22,437 nt of DNA from JBHELG01 sp046263195 (GTDB lineage Bacteria > Actinomycetota > Nitriliruptoria > Nitriliruptorales > JAHWKO01): NCBI GenBank assembly GCA_046263195.1, contig JBHELG010000111.1:1-22437 (forward strand), in the 5' to 3' direction. The position numbers and the translations under genes were made by a program. Every line of letters starts with the position of its first letter. The stretch's first letter is position 1. A model generated the notes under the pieces. It had not been told where the DNA came from. It did no database searches and saw nothing but the letters and a program-made list of their open reading frames with translations. This document shows positions 6,825 to 14,060 of the stretch, in pieces.

Positions 6825-7154
6825 ATGCAGCGCGTGCGGAAAGACGATCGGGTGCAGGTGATCAGCGGGAAGGACCGCGGCAAGGAGGGCAGAGTCATCC
6901 GCGTCTTCCGGGAAGACAACCGCGTTCTCGTCGAGGGCGTGAACTACGTGAAGAAGCACGAGCGCATCCGCCAGACCCAGCGGGGGGCTCAGGAGGGCGG
7001 CATCATCGAAACGGAGGCTGCCGTTCATTTGAGCAACGTGCAGCCGATCTGCCCCTCATGCGACCGACCTACCCGTGTCGGCTACCGCTTGGAGGACCCC
7101 GAAGATCGGCGCAGCAAGGTGCGTGTCTGCCGTCGCTGTGACGGCACGTTCTAA
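6825..7154 (+). CDS. rplX: 50S ribosomal protein L24 (zinc-ribbon form)
   Basis: L24 initiates 50S assembly and lies near the tunnel exit. The KOW motif is visible at the start, VRKDDRVQVISGKDRGKEGR (residues 4-23), followed by VEGVNYVKKHERIRQTQRG. The C-terminal part carries four cysteines, C76-x2-C79 (CPSC) and C102-x2-C105 (CRRC), a zinc ribbon of the C+ form. The length of 109 residues is normal. GTG 6822 and ATG 6825 are both possible starts. ATG is chosen because AGGA (6814-6817) is then 7 bases away rather than 4. It is followed after 32 bases by rplE. Confidence 0.96.
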   Translation: MQRVRKDDRVQVISGKDRGKEGRVIRVFREDNRVLVEGVNYVKKHERIRQTQRGAQEGGIIETEAAVHLSNVQPICPSCDRPTRVGYRLEDPEDRRSKVRVCRRCDGTF

Positions 7155-7186
7155 GCCCGAACACGCCGAGGAGCAGGGAGGCACTG

Positions 7187-7762
7187 GTGAGTACAACCGC
7201 CACCGGCTACCAGCCGCGGTTGAAGCGACGCTACCGCGAGGAGATCGTCCCTGCGTTGCAGGAGCAACTCGGCTTGACCAACGTCATGCAGGTCCCGCGT
7301 CTCGAAAAGGTCGTGGTCAACATCGGGCTCGGTGAGGCGATCCAGGATGCGAAGGCCCTCGAAGGCGCCATGCGAGATCTCGCCACAATCACGGGTCAAC
7401 GGCCTCGGGTGAACCGTGCACGTCGATCGATCGCAGGTTTCAAGTTGCGCCAAGGAATGCCCATCGGTGTGAAGGTGACTCTCCGGGGCGACCGCATGTG
7501 GGAGTTCGTAGACCGCTTGCTGTCGGTGGTGCTGCCCCGTATCCGTGACTTTCGTGGCCTCAACCCCGATTCGTTCGACGGCAACGGAAACTACACGTTC
7601 GGGGTCACGGAACAGCTGGTGTTCCCCGAGATCGGCTACGACGACATCGACGCCGTGAGGGGCATGGACATCACCATCGTCACGACGGTGACCAGCGATG
7701 AGCACGCGCGGGCACTGCTCGACGCCTTCGGGTTGCCATTCGCGCGCACCGGCCAGAGCTGA
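7187..7762 (+). CDS. rplE: 50S ribosomal protein L5
   Basis: L5 (191 residues) binds 5S rRNA in the central protuberance and contacts P-site tRNA. Conserved blocks are VPRLEKVVVNIGLGEAIQD (about residues 41-59), the TGQRPRVNRARRSIAGFKLR region, GMPIGVKVTLRGDRMWEFVD, and YTFGVTEQLVFPEIGYDDID (about 132-151). The GTG start at 7187 follows a strong AGGGAGG site. The N-terminal eight or so residues, before YQPRLKRRYREEI, are variable. It precedes rpsN, as in the standard rplX-rplE-rpsN order. Confidence 0.98.
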   Translation: MSTTATGYQPRLKRRYREEIVPALQEQLGLTNVMQVPRLEKVVVNIGLGEAIQDAKALEGAMRDLATITGQRPRVNRARRSIAGFKLRQGMPIGVKVTLRGDRMWEFVDRLLSVVLPRIRDFRGLNPDSFDGNGNYTFGVTEQLVFPEIGYDDIDAVRGMDITIVTTVTSDEHARALLDAFGLPFARTGQS

Positions 7763-7785
7763 CGGACCCAGGAAGGCGAGTTCCC

Positions 7786-7812
7786 ATGAGAAAAAGGACC
7801 CAGGGGCAATAA
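7786..7812 (+). CDS. Possible 8-residue leader ORF before rpsN
   Basis: ATG at 7786 opens an eight-codon frame, MRKRTQGQ, ending with TAA at 7810-7812, one base before the rpsN ATG. An AGGAAGG sequence lies about 10 bases upstream of the ATG. The frame also contains AGGGG at 7802-7806, which is probably the rpsN ribosome-binding site. It could be a coupled leader peptide that keeps ribosomes on the rpsN start, or simply chance. Function is unknown and expression is unproven. Confidence 0.25.
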   Translation: MRKRTQGQ

Positions 7813-7813
7813 G

Positions 7814-7999
7814 ATGGCGAAGAAATCACTTGTTGCTAAGGCGAAGCGCGAGCCGAAATTCTCGGTGCGGAAGAATACACGATGTGCCCGCTGCGGCAGG
7901 CCACGGGCGGTGCTTCGCAGGTTCATGCTCTGCCGGATCTGCTTTCGGGAAATGGCCCATCGCGGCGAGCTTCCGGGCATCCGCAAGGCGAGCTGGTAG
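7814..7999 (+). CDS. rpsN: 30S ribosomal protein S14, type Z (zinc-binding)
   Basis: S14 assembles late in the 30S head. At 61 residues this is the short zinc-binding form, with cysteines at C24-x2-C27 (TRCARCGRPR) and C40-x2-C43 (LCRICFRE), and ends with ELPGIRKASW, the canonical C-terminus. In actinomycetes, the longer zinc-free paralogue is often encoded elsewhere under Zur control (family knowledge); none is seen here. The start ATG is preceded by AGGGG at 7 bases. A 102-base gap with a hairpin separates it from rpsH. Confidence 0.98.
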   Translation: MAKKSLVAKAKREPKFSVRKNTRCARCGRPRAVLRRFMLCRICFREMAHRGELPGIRKASW

Positions 8000-8058
8000 C
8001 CAGCGCCACAAGCCGAAATTTGTCGAGCGGGCGGGAAAGGCCGCTGGAGTGGGAAGTG

Positions 8059-8080
8059 CGGGACGGAGGATCCGTTCCCG
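8059..8080 (+). promoter_or_regulatory. Stem-loop in the rpsH leader
   Basis: CGGGACGGA (8059-8067) pairs with TCCGTTCCCG (8071-8080) around a GGA loop, giving nine base pairs with one bulged T. It stands 22 bases ahead of the rpsH ATG and just before its Shine-Dalgarno sequence (CTGGAGGGG). S8 controls the spc operon in Escherichia coli by binding a helix in the rplE region, so a control role is possible. The bulge arrangement was not matched to the S8 site. Confidence 0.4.
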
Positions 8081-8101
8081 TAACCCTGGAGGGGCGCATA
8101 G

Positions 8102-8500
8102 ATGACAATGACGGACCCCATAGCAGACATGCTCACCCGCCTTCGCAACGCGAGTATGGCGCACCACGACCACACGAACATGCCCTCGTCGAGGATGAAG
8201 GCTGGCTTGGCGGAGATCCTCGAGCAGGAGGGGTACATACGAGGCTTCCGCGTCGAGGACACGAAGCCGCAGCCCACCCTCCATGTCGAGCTCAAATACG
8301 GCCCGAACCGCGAGCGCACGCTGTCGGGCTTGCGCCGGATCTCGAAACCCGGACTGCGTGTGTATGTCAAACGCGACGAAATCCCCCGGGTACTCGGCGG
8401 TCTGGGCATAGCGATCATCTCGACGAGCGCGGGCCTGATGACCGACCGGGAAGCACGGCGGCAAGGCCGTGGCGGAGAGGTCATCGCCCACGTGTGGTGA
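8102..8500 (+). CDS. rpsH: 30S ribosomal protein S8
   Basis: S8 (132 residues) binds the central domain of 16S rRNA early in assembly. It starts MTMTDPIADMLTRLRNASMA. Family motifs include NMPSSRMKAGLAEILEQEGY (residues 26-45), the RISKPGLRVYV segment and the C-terminal GLGIAIISTSAGLMTDREAR, ending GGEVIAHVW. A GGAGGGG site precedes the ATG. Length is standard. In many bacteria S8 represses the spc genes, and the hairpin 22 bases upstream of this start may be relevant, though this is inference. Confidence 0.98.
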   Translation: MTMTDPIADMLTRLRNASMAHHDHTNMPSSRMKAGLAEILEQEGYIRGFRVEDTKPQPTLHVELKYGPNRERTLSGLRRISKPGLRVYVKRDEIPRVLGGLGIAIISTSAGLMTDREARRQGRGGEVIAHVW

Positions 8501-8538
8501 CCTGGCCGGCAGGCAGATGAAGCAGCAGAAGGAAGAAG

Positions 8539-9078
8539 ATGTCACGGATCGGAAAGGCACCCATCCCGGTGCCAGAGGGAGTATCAGTCGAAATTGATGG
8601 GCTTACCGTCCGGGTGACGGGGCCACGGGGCGTCCTCGAGCGGACGATGCCTTCGGGTGTCACCATCTCGCGGGACGACGACGCGATCGTCGTCAGGCGC
8701 GACGGCGACGACCGGGAGCGGCGTGCCCGCCACGGCCTCGTCCGTTCCCTCATCGCGAACATGGTCGAGGGTGTGACGGTCGGCTACACGAAACGCCTAG
8801 AGCTCGTGGGAGTCGGTTACCGAGCGCTTGCGCGCGGTCGGGACATCGAGCTGCAGGTCGGGTACAGCCATACCGTCGTCGTGAGGGCACCCGAGGGCAT
8901 CGAGCTTCAGGTTCCCCAACCCAACCGGATCGCGGTGAGCGGTATCGACAAGGTGCTCGTCGGACAGACCGCAGCCAATATTCGCAGCATCCGCCAGCCC
9001 GAGCCGTACAAGGGTAAGGGGATTCGCTACGAGGGGGAGCAGGTGCGGCGCAAGGCCGGGAAGGCCGCCGGACGGTGA
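8539..9078 (+). CDS. rplF: 50S ribosomal protein L6
   Basis: L6 (179 residues) lies near the factor-binding site at the base of the stalk. It begins MSRIGKAPIPVPEGVSVEID and consists of the two repeated alpha/beta domains of the family. The signature YKRLELVGVGYRA is present as TKRLELVGVGYRALARG (about residues 84-100), and the C-terminal signature is PEPYKGKGIRYEGEQVRRKA. AAGGAAGA precedes the ATG. The stop TGA at 9076-9078 sits in a small GACGGT-G-ACCGTC palindrome. The tandem repeat region before rplR follows. Confidence 0.98.
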   Translation: MSRIGKAPIPVPEGVSVEIDGLTVRVTGPRGVLERTMPSGVTISRDDDAIVVRRDGDDRERRARHGLVRSLIANMVEGVTVGYTKRLELVGVGYRALARGRDIELQVGYSHTVVVRAPEGIELQVPQPNRIAVSGIDKVLVGQTAANIRSIRQPEPYKGKGIRYEGEQVRRKAGKAAGR

Positions 9079-9093
9079 CCGTCGTCTGGTCGA

Positions 9094-9154
9094 AGCGGTC
9101 TTGGGTCTGCAACATGAGGCGGGAAGGCCTGATGTTGGGGGTAGAGGTCGTAGT
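9094..9154 (+). repeat. Tandem repeat unit A between rplF and rplR (decayed hairpin)
   Basis: This 61-base unit starts AGCGGTCTTGGG and continues with GGCGGGAAGGCCTGATG (9118-9134), then a linker beginning TTGGGGGTAGAGGTCGTAGT. Its right hairpin arm is largely deleted compared with units B and C (about 7 bases shorter). It is the most degraded of three consecutive copies. Confidence 0.85.
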
Positions 9155-9222
9155 AGCGGTCTTGGGCCTGCCAGACTGAGCCGGAGGCGGCAAGGCCTGA
9201 TGTTGGGGCTAGAGGTCGTAGT
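9155..9222 (+). repeat. Tandem repeat unit B between rplF and rplR
   Basis: This 68-base unit starts AGCGGTCTTGGGCCTGCCAG, then has a damaged right arm (AGACTGAGC where unit C has AGACCGCG), GGCGGCAAGGCCTGA (9186-9200), and a linker TGTTGGGGCTAGAGGTCGTA nearly identical to that of unit A. It is intermediate in decay between units A and C. Confidence 0.88.
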
Positions 9223-9267
9223 AGCGGTCTTGGGCCTGCCAGACCGCGTCGGAAGCGGGAGGGCCTG
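9223..9267 (+). repeat. Tandem repeat unit C, intact hairpin next to rplR
   Basis: GCGGTCT (9224-9230) and AGACCGC (9241-9247) form a perfect 7-bp stem, or nine pairs with a bulged T. AGCGGGAGGGCCTGG (9254-9268 region) follows and provides the rplR ribosome-binding site, five bases before the ATG at 9273. It lacks the linker found in units A and B because the gene starts there. It aligns over about 46 bases with the element before rplB. Confidence 0.85.
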
Positions 9268-9272
9268 GTTGA

Positions 9273-9635
9273 ATGGACCCGAAAAAGAAGCAGTTGCAGC
9301 GGCAGCGGCGGCACCAACGCCTCCGCCGGCGCATCCACGGGACGGCTGAGCGCCCACGCCTGTCCGTCTACCGGAGTAACGCGCACATCTACGCTCAGCT
9401 CATCGACGACGAGAGGGGACACACGCTCGTGTCTGCGTCGTCACGAGATGGAGGCTTCAACGCGGACCAGGACGACGACAAGTCCGCAGTCGCCCGAAAG
9501 GTCGGTGAGCTCGTCGCGCAGCGGGCGCGCGAAGCAGGAATCAGTCAGGTCGTCTTCGACCGTGGCGGCTTCCAATATGCAGGCAGGGTTCGCGCCCTCG
9601 CCGAAGCCGCCCGCGATGCTGGACTGGAGTTCTAA
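9273..9635 (+). CDS. rplR: 50S ribosomal protein L18
   Basis: L18 (120 residues) binds 5S rRNA with L5 and L25. It starts MDPKKKQLQRQRRHQRLRRR, the usual basic tail, and has GTAERPRLSVYRSNAHIYAQ (about residues 23-42), the L18 signature. The C-terminal motif is VVFDRGGFQYAGRVRALAEA and the protein ends RDAGLEF, as in most L18 proteins. Its Shine-Dalgarno sequence lies in repeat unit C immediately upstream. The gene therefore depends for translation on sequence contributed by the repeat family. Confidence 0.98.
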   Translation: MDPKKKQLQRQRRHQRLRRRIHGTAERPRLSVYRSNAHIYAQLIDDERGHTLVSASSRDGGFNADQDDDKSAVARKVGELVAQRAREAGISQVVFDRGGFQYAGRVRALAEAARDAGLEF

Positions 9636-9678
9636 CCCCCATAGCCCGCAGAGGTGACGGGCCGAACAGGAGTTGAAA

Positions 9679-10269
9679 GTGGCAGCACAAGTGGCTCGGG
9701 AACGTGATCGTGACCGCGACAGAGGCGGTCGAGGACGCGCTCGGGAAGGTGACCGTGACCAGTTCGACGAGCGCGTCGTCAGCATCAACCGGGTCGCGAA
9801 GGTCGTCAAAGGCGGACGGCGTTTCCAATTCACCGCGCTTGTCGTCGTCGGTGACGGACGGGGCAACGTCGGGGTCGGGCACGGAAAGGCGAGGGAGGTG
9901 CAGTCAGCCATCCAGAAGGGAGTGGAGGAGGCGAAGAAGAGCTTCTTCACCGTCCCGATGGTTGGGCGCACCATCGTTCATCCGGTCCTGGGCGAGGCCG
10001 GTGCTGGCAAGGTCCTGCTGAAGCCGGCATCACCCGGGACAGGGGTGATAGCGGGGGGGCCGGTTCGTGCGGTGGTCGAGGCCGCAGGAATCTCCGATGT
10101 GCTGGCGAAGTCGCTCGGGACGAACAACCCCATCAACGTTGTGCACGCGACGGTTGCCGCCTTGAAGAGTCAGAAGGACCCGCGAGAGGTGGCGCGGCTG
10201 AGGGACAAGCCGCTCGAGGACGTCGCCCCGAAGGCCATGATCGAGACGATGCGAGAGGCGGGCCGCTAG
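9679..10269 (+). CDS. rpsE: 30S ribosomal protein S5
   Basis: S5 (196 residues) takes part in decoding fidelity and forms the mRNA entry pore with S3 and S4. A dsRBD-like N-terminal domain (FDERVVSINRVAKVVKGGRR, then FTALVVVGDGRGNVGVGHGK) is followed by the family C-terminal domain with AGAGKVLLKPASPGTGVIAG. It begins with an Arg/Asp-rich disordered stretch (ARERDRDRDRGGRGRARE), a frequent actinobacterial feature. Start choice: CAGGAG (9667-9672) is 6 bases from GTG 9679 but directly abuts the in-frame TTG 9673, so GTG is preferred. The rpmD ATG follows its stop without a gap. Confidence 0.96.
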   Translation: MAAQVARERDRDRDRGGRGRAREGDRDQFDERVVSINRVAKVVKGGRRFQFTALVVVGDGRGNVGVGHGKAREVQSAIQKGVEEAKKSFFTVPMVGRTIVHPVLGEAGAGKVLLKPASPGTGVIAGGPVRAVVEAAGISDVLAKSLGTNNPINVVHATVAALKSQKDPREVARLRDKPLEDVAPKAMIETMREAGR

Positions 10270-10485
10270 ATGGCGCTGCTCCGCATCACACAGGTCCGCT
10301 CACTCATCGGCCGTCCCCAGGACCAGCGGGCGACCGTGCGGTCGTTGGGCCTGAGGAGAATCCGTCATGCGGTGGTGAAACCCGACACCCCGACCGTTCG
10401 GGGCATGCTGCGCAAGGTGCACCACCTCATCGTCGTCGAGGAGATTGACGACAGCGACGAGGAGACGCGGGAGGTGCAGGGATGA
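10270..10485 (+). CDS. rpmD: 50S ribosomal protein L30
   Basis: L30 is a small 50S protein, usually about 60 residues; this one has 71. MALLRITQVRSLIGRPQDQR and the LGLRRIRHAVVKPDTPTVRG block (about residues 26-45) identify it. The extra residues form a strongly acidic tail, EEIDDSDEETREVQG. The ATG follows the rpsE stop directly, and the gene's TGA overlaps the rplO ATG (ATGA), so the trio rpsE-rpmD-rplO is almost certainly translationally coupled. Confidence 0.96.
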   Translation: MALLRITQVRSLIGRPQDQRATVRSLGLRRIRHAVVKPDTPTVRGMLRKVHHLIVVEEIDDSDEETREVQG

Positions 10486-10943
10486 AGCTTCACGACCTCA
10501 AGCCCCCAGAAGGCGCACGGCGCAAGAAGATCCGCGTCGGTCGGGGTGACAAGGGCAGGCGTGGGAAAACCGCCGGGAGGGGCACGAAAGGCACCGGCGC
10601 CCGTGGAACGGTCCCCGTGGGGTTCGAAGGCGGCCAGATGCCCCTCAAGCGGCGTCAGCCGAAGCTTCCCGGCTTCGCGACTCCGAGCAAGGCCGGCCGG
10701 CGGCGGACCGATTTCGCGATCGTGAATGTCGGCAGCCTCGACGATGCCTTCGCTCCGGGGGAGGAGGTCACTCCCGAGGCGCTCCGCCTGAAGGGACTCG
10801 TAGGCAAGCAGCAGCGGCCTATCAAGGTCCTCGGGCACGGTGAGCTGCGAAAGGCGCTCACCGTCCGCGTGGAAGCGGTCTCAGGGGCGGCTCACGAGAA
10901 GATAACCGAGGCTGGTGGCAGCGTCGAGACGACAGGCAAGTAG
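10482..10943 (+). CDS. rplO: 50S ribosomal protein L15
   Basis: L15 (153 residues) is a late-assembling 50S protein. Its glycine- and arginine-rich N-terminal half is typical: MKLHDLKPPEGARRKKIRVG, then GKTAGRGTKGTGARG and FEGGQMPLKRRQPKLPGF (about residues 48-65). The C-terminal domain has PIKVLGHGELRKALTVRVEA and a final KITEAGGSVE. The ATG overlaps the rpmD stop and has GGAGGTGCAGGG upstream. It precedes secY by 39 bases, as in almost all bacteria. Confidence 0.98.
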   Translation: MKLHDLKPPEGARRKKIRVGRGDKGRRGKTAGRGTKGTGARGTVPVGFEGGQMPLKRRQPKLPGFATPSKAGRRRTDFAIVNVGSLDDAFAPGEEVTPEALRLKGLVGKQQRPIKVLGHGELRKALTVRVEAVSGAAHEKITEAGGSVETTGK

Positions 10944-10982
10944 GCTGCGGCATCAGTCCCTGATCGGCAGCCCGGAGCGGAG

Positions 10983-12254
10983 ATGCTCAGAGCCTTCCTG
11001 AACGCCTTCAAGGTCCCCGACCTGCGGCGCAAGATCCTTTTCACGCTCGCGATCATCGCCGTGTACCGGCTCGGCTCCTGGGTCCCCGCCCCAGGTGTGG
11101 ACTTCACGGCGATCCGTTCGGCGGCCCAAGGGGCGAGCGGGCTGGCCGCGATCGTGAACCTCTTCTCGGGTGGGGCGCTCACCCAGATGGCGGTGTTCGC
11201 GCTCGGGATCATGCCCTACATCACGAGCAGCATCATCATGCAGCTGCTCACGGTTGTCATTCCCCGCCTCGAGCAGTGGCAGAAGGAAGGTGAGACCGGC
11301 CAGCGCAAGATCACGCAATGGACGCGCTATCTGACCGTAGGGCTAGCCGTTCTTCAATCGAGTGGAATGACGGTGCTTGCCCGCAACGGCACCTTGTTCG
11401 GTACCGATGTAATGCCGAACGCGACCGCCTGGACCGTCGCACTCATCGTTATCACTCTGACTGCAGGCACAGCGTTCATCATGTGGCTCGGGGAGCTCAT
11501 CACCCAGCGGGGCGTCGGCAACGGCATGTCGCTGCTCATCTACGTCTCCATCATCAGCCAGTTGCCAGCGCAGGGCGGAGCGGTACTGGCATCCAACGGC
11601 GCTGCGGCATTCGCGATGATCATGATCCTAGGACTGCTCATAACGCTCGCGGTTGTCTACATCGAGCAGGGGCAAAGGCGCATCCCCGTCCAATATGCGA
11701 GGCGACAGGTCGGGCGAAGGGTCTATGGGGGCCAGAGCACGTACATTCCTCTCAAGGTCAACCAGGCGGGTGTCATCCCGATCATCTTCTCATCCTCGCT
11801 CCTCTACCTGCCGACGCTCGCGGCATCCATCGCGACTTGGGACTGGCTCATCCGAATAAACGACCGCTATCTCACGAACCAGAACAGCTTGGTTTACATT
11901 GCGATCTTCGCGATCCTCACCATCTTCTTCACCTATTTCTACACCACCATCGCCTTCAACCCGGTTGAGGTTGCGGACAACATCAAGCGCTACGGTGGTT
12001 TCATCCCCGGGATCCGTCCCGGTCGGGCCACCGCGGAGTATCTCGACCGGGTCCTCAGCCGCATCACCCTTCCTGGTTCGCTGTACCTCACGGCCGTCGC
12101 CGTCATTCCTTACATGGCGATCGCCATCGCGAACGTGCAACAGTTCCCCCTAGGAGGCATCTCACTGCTCATCGTCGTCGGCGTCGCCCTCGAGACGATG
12201 AAGCAGATCGAGAGCCAGTTGCTGCAACGCAACTACGAGGGATTCCTGGCATGA
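10983..12254 (+). CDS. secY: Protein translocase channel subunit SecY
   Basis: SecY (423 residues) is the pore of the SecYEG translocon in the cytoplasmic membrane, moving proteins with SecA or co-translationally with the ribosome. About ten hydrophobic segments can be read, for example ILFTLAIIAVYRLGSWV (TM1), MPYITSSIIMQLLTVV (TM2), WTVALIVITLTAGTAFIMWL (TM4) and FAILTIFFTYFYTTIAF. SecY landmarks are ITQRGVGNGMSLLIY and, in a cytosolic loop, QGQRRIPVQYARR. The start MLRAFLNAFKVPDLRRKILF and the length fit the family. The stop overlaps the adk start (ATGA). secY in this position is the hallmark of the spc operon. Confidence 0.98.
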   Translation: MLRAFLNAFKVPDLRRKILFTLAIIAVYRLGSWVPAPGVDFTAIRSAAQGASGLAAIVNLFSGGALTQMAVFALGIMPYITSSIIMQLLTVVIPRLEQWQKEGETGQRKITQWTRYLTVGLAVLQSSGMTVLARNGTLFGTDVMPNATAWTVALIVITLTAGTAFIMWLGELITQRGVGNGMSLLIYVSIISQLPAQGGAVLASNGAAAFAMIMILGLLITLAVVYIEQGQRRIPVQYARRQVGRRVYGGQSTYIPLKVNQAGVIPIIFSSSLLYLPTLAASIATWDWLIRINDRYLTNQNSLVYIAIFAILTIFFTYFYTTIAFNPVEVADNIKRYGGFIPGIRPGRATAEYLDRVLSRITLPGSLYLTAVAVIPYMAIAIANVQQFPLGGISLLIVVGVALETMKQIESQLLQRNYEGFLA

Positions 12255-12940
12255 GCGATCCAGGCGCGGAAGGAAAGTCCTTGAGGCTCGTCCTCGTTGG
12301 ACCGCCAGGCGCGGGCAAGGGAACACAAGCTGCGCGCATCAGCGACGAGTACGCCATCCCGCACATCGCAACCGGCGAGATGCTGCGAGAAAATGTCCGG
12401 CAGGAAACCGAACTGGGTAAGCAGGCCAAGCGCTACATGGACAAGGGTGAGCTCGTACCGGACGAGTTGATCGTCGACATGGTCCGGGAGCGTCTCGCCG
12501 GCTCGGACGGCGAGGACGGCTTCATCCTCGATGGTTTTCCGCGAACGGTTCCCCAGGCGCAGGCACTCGATGACGTGCTGGCCGAGCTGGACCAGCCTCT
12601 CGACGTGGTCGTCCGGATGACCATAGGCGAGGACGAGGTGCTCAGACGGATCACGGGTCGCCGGGTGTGCGAGGACTGTGGACAGATCTATCACGTCGAA
12701 ACGGACCCACCCGAGCAGGAGGGTGTCTGCGACGAGTGTGGAGGCGACCTCTTCCAGCGTGACGACGACACGGAAGAGATCGTCCGAGAGCGGCTGGCGG
12801 CGTACCGGGAACAGACTCAGGAGGTCGTGTCGTTCTACGAGGATCGGGGACTGCTCCGCGACGTCGATGCTGAAGGCAAAGTCGACGAGGTCACCGAGCG
12901 GATATTCGACGTGCTCGACGAATACGCTGAGGGGAGATGA
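12251..12940 (+). CDS. adk: Adenylate kinase (zinc-binding long form)
   Basis: Adk interconverts ATP + AMP and 2 ADP in the cytosol. The P-loop GPPGAGKGT is at residues 17-25, AMP-binding ATGEMLRE follows at about 41-48, and DGFPRTVPQAQALD carries the conserved DGFPR. The LID domain holds four cysteines, C140-x2-C143 (CEDCG) and C160-x2-C163 (CDECG), a structural zinc site as in long adenylate kinases of Gram-positive bacteria. At 229 residues it is slightly longer than usual, with an N-terminal MSDPGAEGKS stretch and an acidic C-terminus. Many actinobacteria (for example mycobacteria) have a short Adk without this lid, so the long form is notable. It overlaps secY by four bases. Confidence 0.97.
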   Translation: MSDPGAEGKSLRLVLVGPPGAGKGTQAARISDEYAIPHIATGEMLRENVRQETELGKQAKRYMDKGELVPDELIVDMVRERLAGSDGEDGFILDGFPRTVPQAQALDDVLAELDQPLDVVVRMTIGEDEVLRRITGRRVCEDCGQIYHVETDPPEQEGVCDECGGDLFQRDDDTEEIVRERLAAYREQTQEVVSFYEDRGLLRDVDAEGKVDEVTERIFDVLDEYAEGR

Positions 12941-13055
12941 AGGGCTTGATCCGACGGGCTGTGGGATGTGCCCTCCCGAGCGCTGAGGGCAGGACAAAGA
13001 CACCCGCATAAGGCCCGTCCACTGCCAGCAACGACCGGGACGAAGCCGGACAGCG

Positions 13056-13859
13056 ATGATCATCCGCAAGACGAAGGCGGAGCTGGCCAAAATGGCCGCA
13101 GCGGGCGCCACCGTGGCTCGGACGCTCGAAACGGTCATGGCCGCGGTCAAGCCCGGCATGACCACCCTCGACCTGGACCGCCTCGCTGAGGAGACGATCC
13201 GGAGCCAGGGCGCCCTACCTTCGTTCAAGGGTTACCGTGGCTTCCCGGCATCGCTGTGCACCTCGGTGAATCACGAGATCGTGCACGGCATACCCTCGGC
13301 CTGGGTCGTGCTGAAGGAAGGCGACCTCCTGTCGATCGACTGCGGAGCCATCGTCGACGGCTTTCACGGCGACTCGGCCGTGAGCGTCATCGTCGGCGGC
13401 GAACAGATAGCACCGGCGCCCATCCGCGAACTCATCGCGACTACCCGCCGCGCCATGTGGGCGGGGATCGAGCAGGTGGCTGGCGGTAACAGACTCGGCG
13501 ACATAGGAGCCGCGATCGAGAGGGTCGCCTTGGAGCACGGGTACGGGGTGGTCCGAGAGTATGTCGGCCATGGCATTGGGCGGGCGCTCCACGAGGACCC
13601 GGCAGTGCCCAACTATGGGACGGCAGGGCGTGGTCTCAAGCTGTCGAAGGGATGGGTGCTCGCGGTGGAACCGATGTTCAACCTCGGAGGTGCCGAGACA
13701 CGTACTCTCGACGACGGCTGGACCGTCGTGACAGCAGACGGTTCCCCGTCGGTGCACTGGGAGCACACCGTTGCTGTCACGAGTGAGGGACCGTGGGTTT
13801 TGACGGCGCGTGAAGACGAGCCGTCACGGCCGATCACCGCTGAAATCGCGGAGCACTGA
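13056..13859 (+). CDS. map: Methionine aminopeptidase, type I
   Basis: Map removes the initiator Met from nascent proteins at the ribosome. The protein has 267 residues with the pita-bread fold. The five metal ligands are all present: D95 in SIDCGA, D106 in FHGDSAVS, H172 in YVGHGIGR, E205 in VEPMFN and E236 in HWEHT. The substrate-side H77 (VNHEIVHGIP) and H179 (ALHEDP) are also present. The ATG at 13056 is preceded only by a weak site (CCGGACAG), and a 115-base gap separates it from adk, so it could have extra control. The adk-map-infA order is conserved in Gram-positive bacteria. The C-terminal AREDEPSRPITAEIAEH lies past the family core. Confidence 0.97.
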   Translation: MIIRKTKAELAKMAAAGATVARTLETVMAAVKPGMTTLDLDRLAEETIRSQGALPSFKGYRGFPASLCTSVNHEIVHGIPSAWVVLKEGDLLSIDCGAIVDGFHGDSAVSVIVGGEQIAPAPIRELIATTRRAMWAGIEQVAGGNRLGDIGAAIERVALEHGYGVVREYVGHGIGRALHEDPAVPNYGTAGRGLKLSKGWVLAVEPMFNLGGAETRTLDDGWTVVTADGSPSVHWEHTVAVTSEGPWVLTAREDEPSRPITAEIAEH

Positions 13860-13893
13860 AGTCCCCGGCGTGTGGGCTCCTCCAAGGGGCGCG

Positions 13894-13923
13894 TTGGACG
13901 GTTCGGGGCGGCGCTGGTAGCCT
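13894..13923 (+). promoter_or_regulatory. Candidate promoter for infA and the alpha operon genes
   Basis: TTGGAC (13894-13899) and TAGCCT (13918-13923) are separated by 18 bases, close to the primary-sigma consensus of GC-rich Gram-positive bacteria. Transcription would begin near 13930. That leaves a leader of about 130 bases to the infA TTG, starting with a GC-rich hairpin. A promoter at this point in the cluster is known in several other bacteria, which supports the assignment. Confidence 0.55.
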
Positions 13924-13929
13924 CGCCTC

Positions 13930-13970
13930 GGCCCCGGCTTGAACGGGGCCCGTCGCGCCTTGCGGGCGCG
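13930..13970 (+). promoter_or_regulatory. Two adjacent GC hairpins at the start of the infA leader
   Basis: GGCCCCG-(GCTTGAA)-CGGGGCC occupies 13930-13950 and CGCGCC-(TTGCG)-GGCGCG occupies 13954-13970. Neither is followed by a T-run, so an intrinsic terminator is unlikely. The first hairpin would sit at the predicted 5' end of the transcript and could protect the mRNA or act in a leader switch. Confidence 0.5.
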
Positions 13971-14060
13971 CAACCCTTACTGTCACGTACCGAGCCGCGC
14001 GAGCCTCTGCCCTGTCGCCTCCGTGTCTCGGCAACCGAGAAACTGTGGGTGAGGCCAGCT

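Noticed and set aside
8013..8030. AGCCGAAATT shared by rpsN and the following gap as a partial rpsN duplication
   Set aside because: The match is only about 10 bases, and no zinc-binding cysteine pattern is present in the gap.
9094..9272. CRISPR array or satellite
   Set aside because: Only three copies, no unique spacers of constant length, and the same element is found next to other genes.
12233..13228. Minus-strand open frame of 331 residues opposite adk and map
   Set aside because: Same reasoning; both + strand genes are complete with intact active sites.
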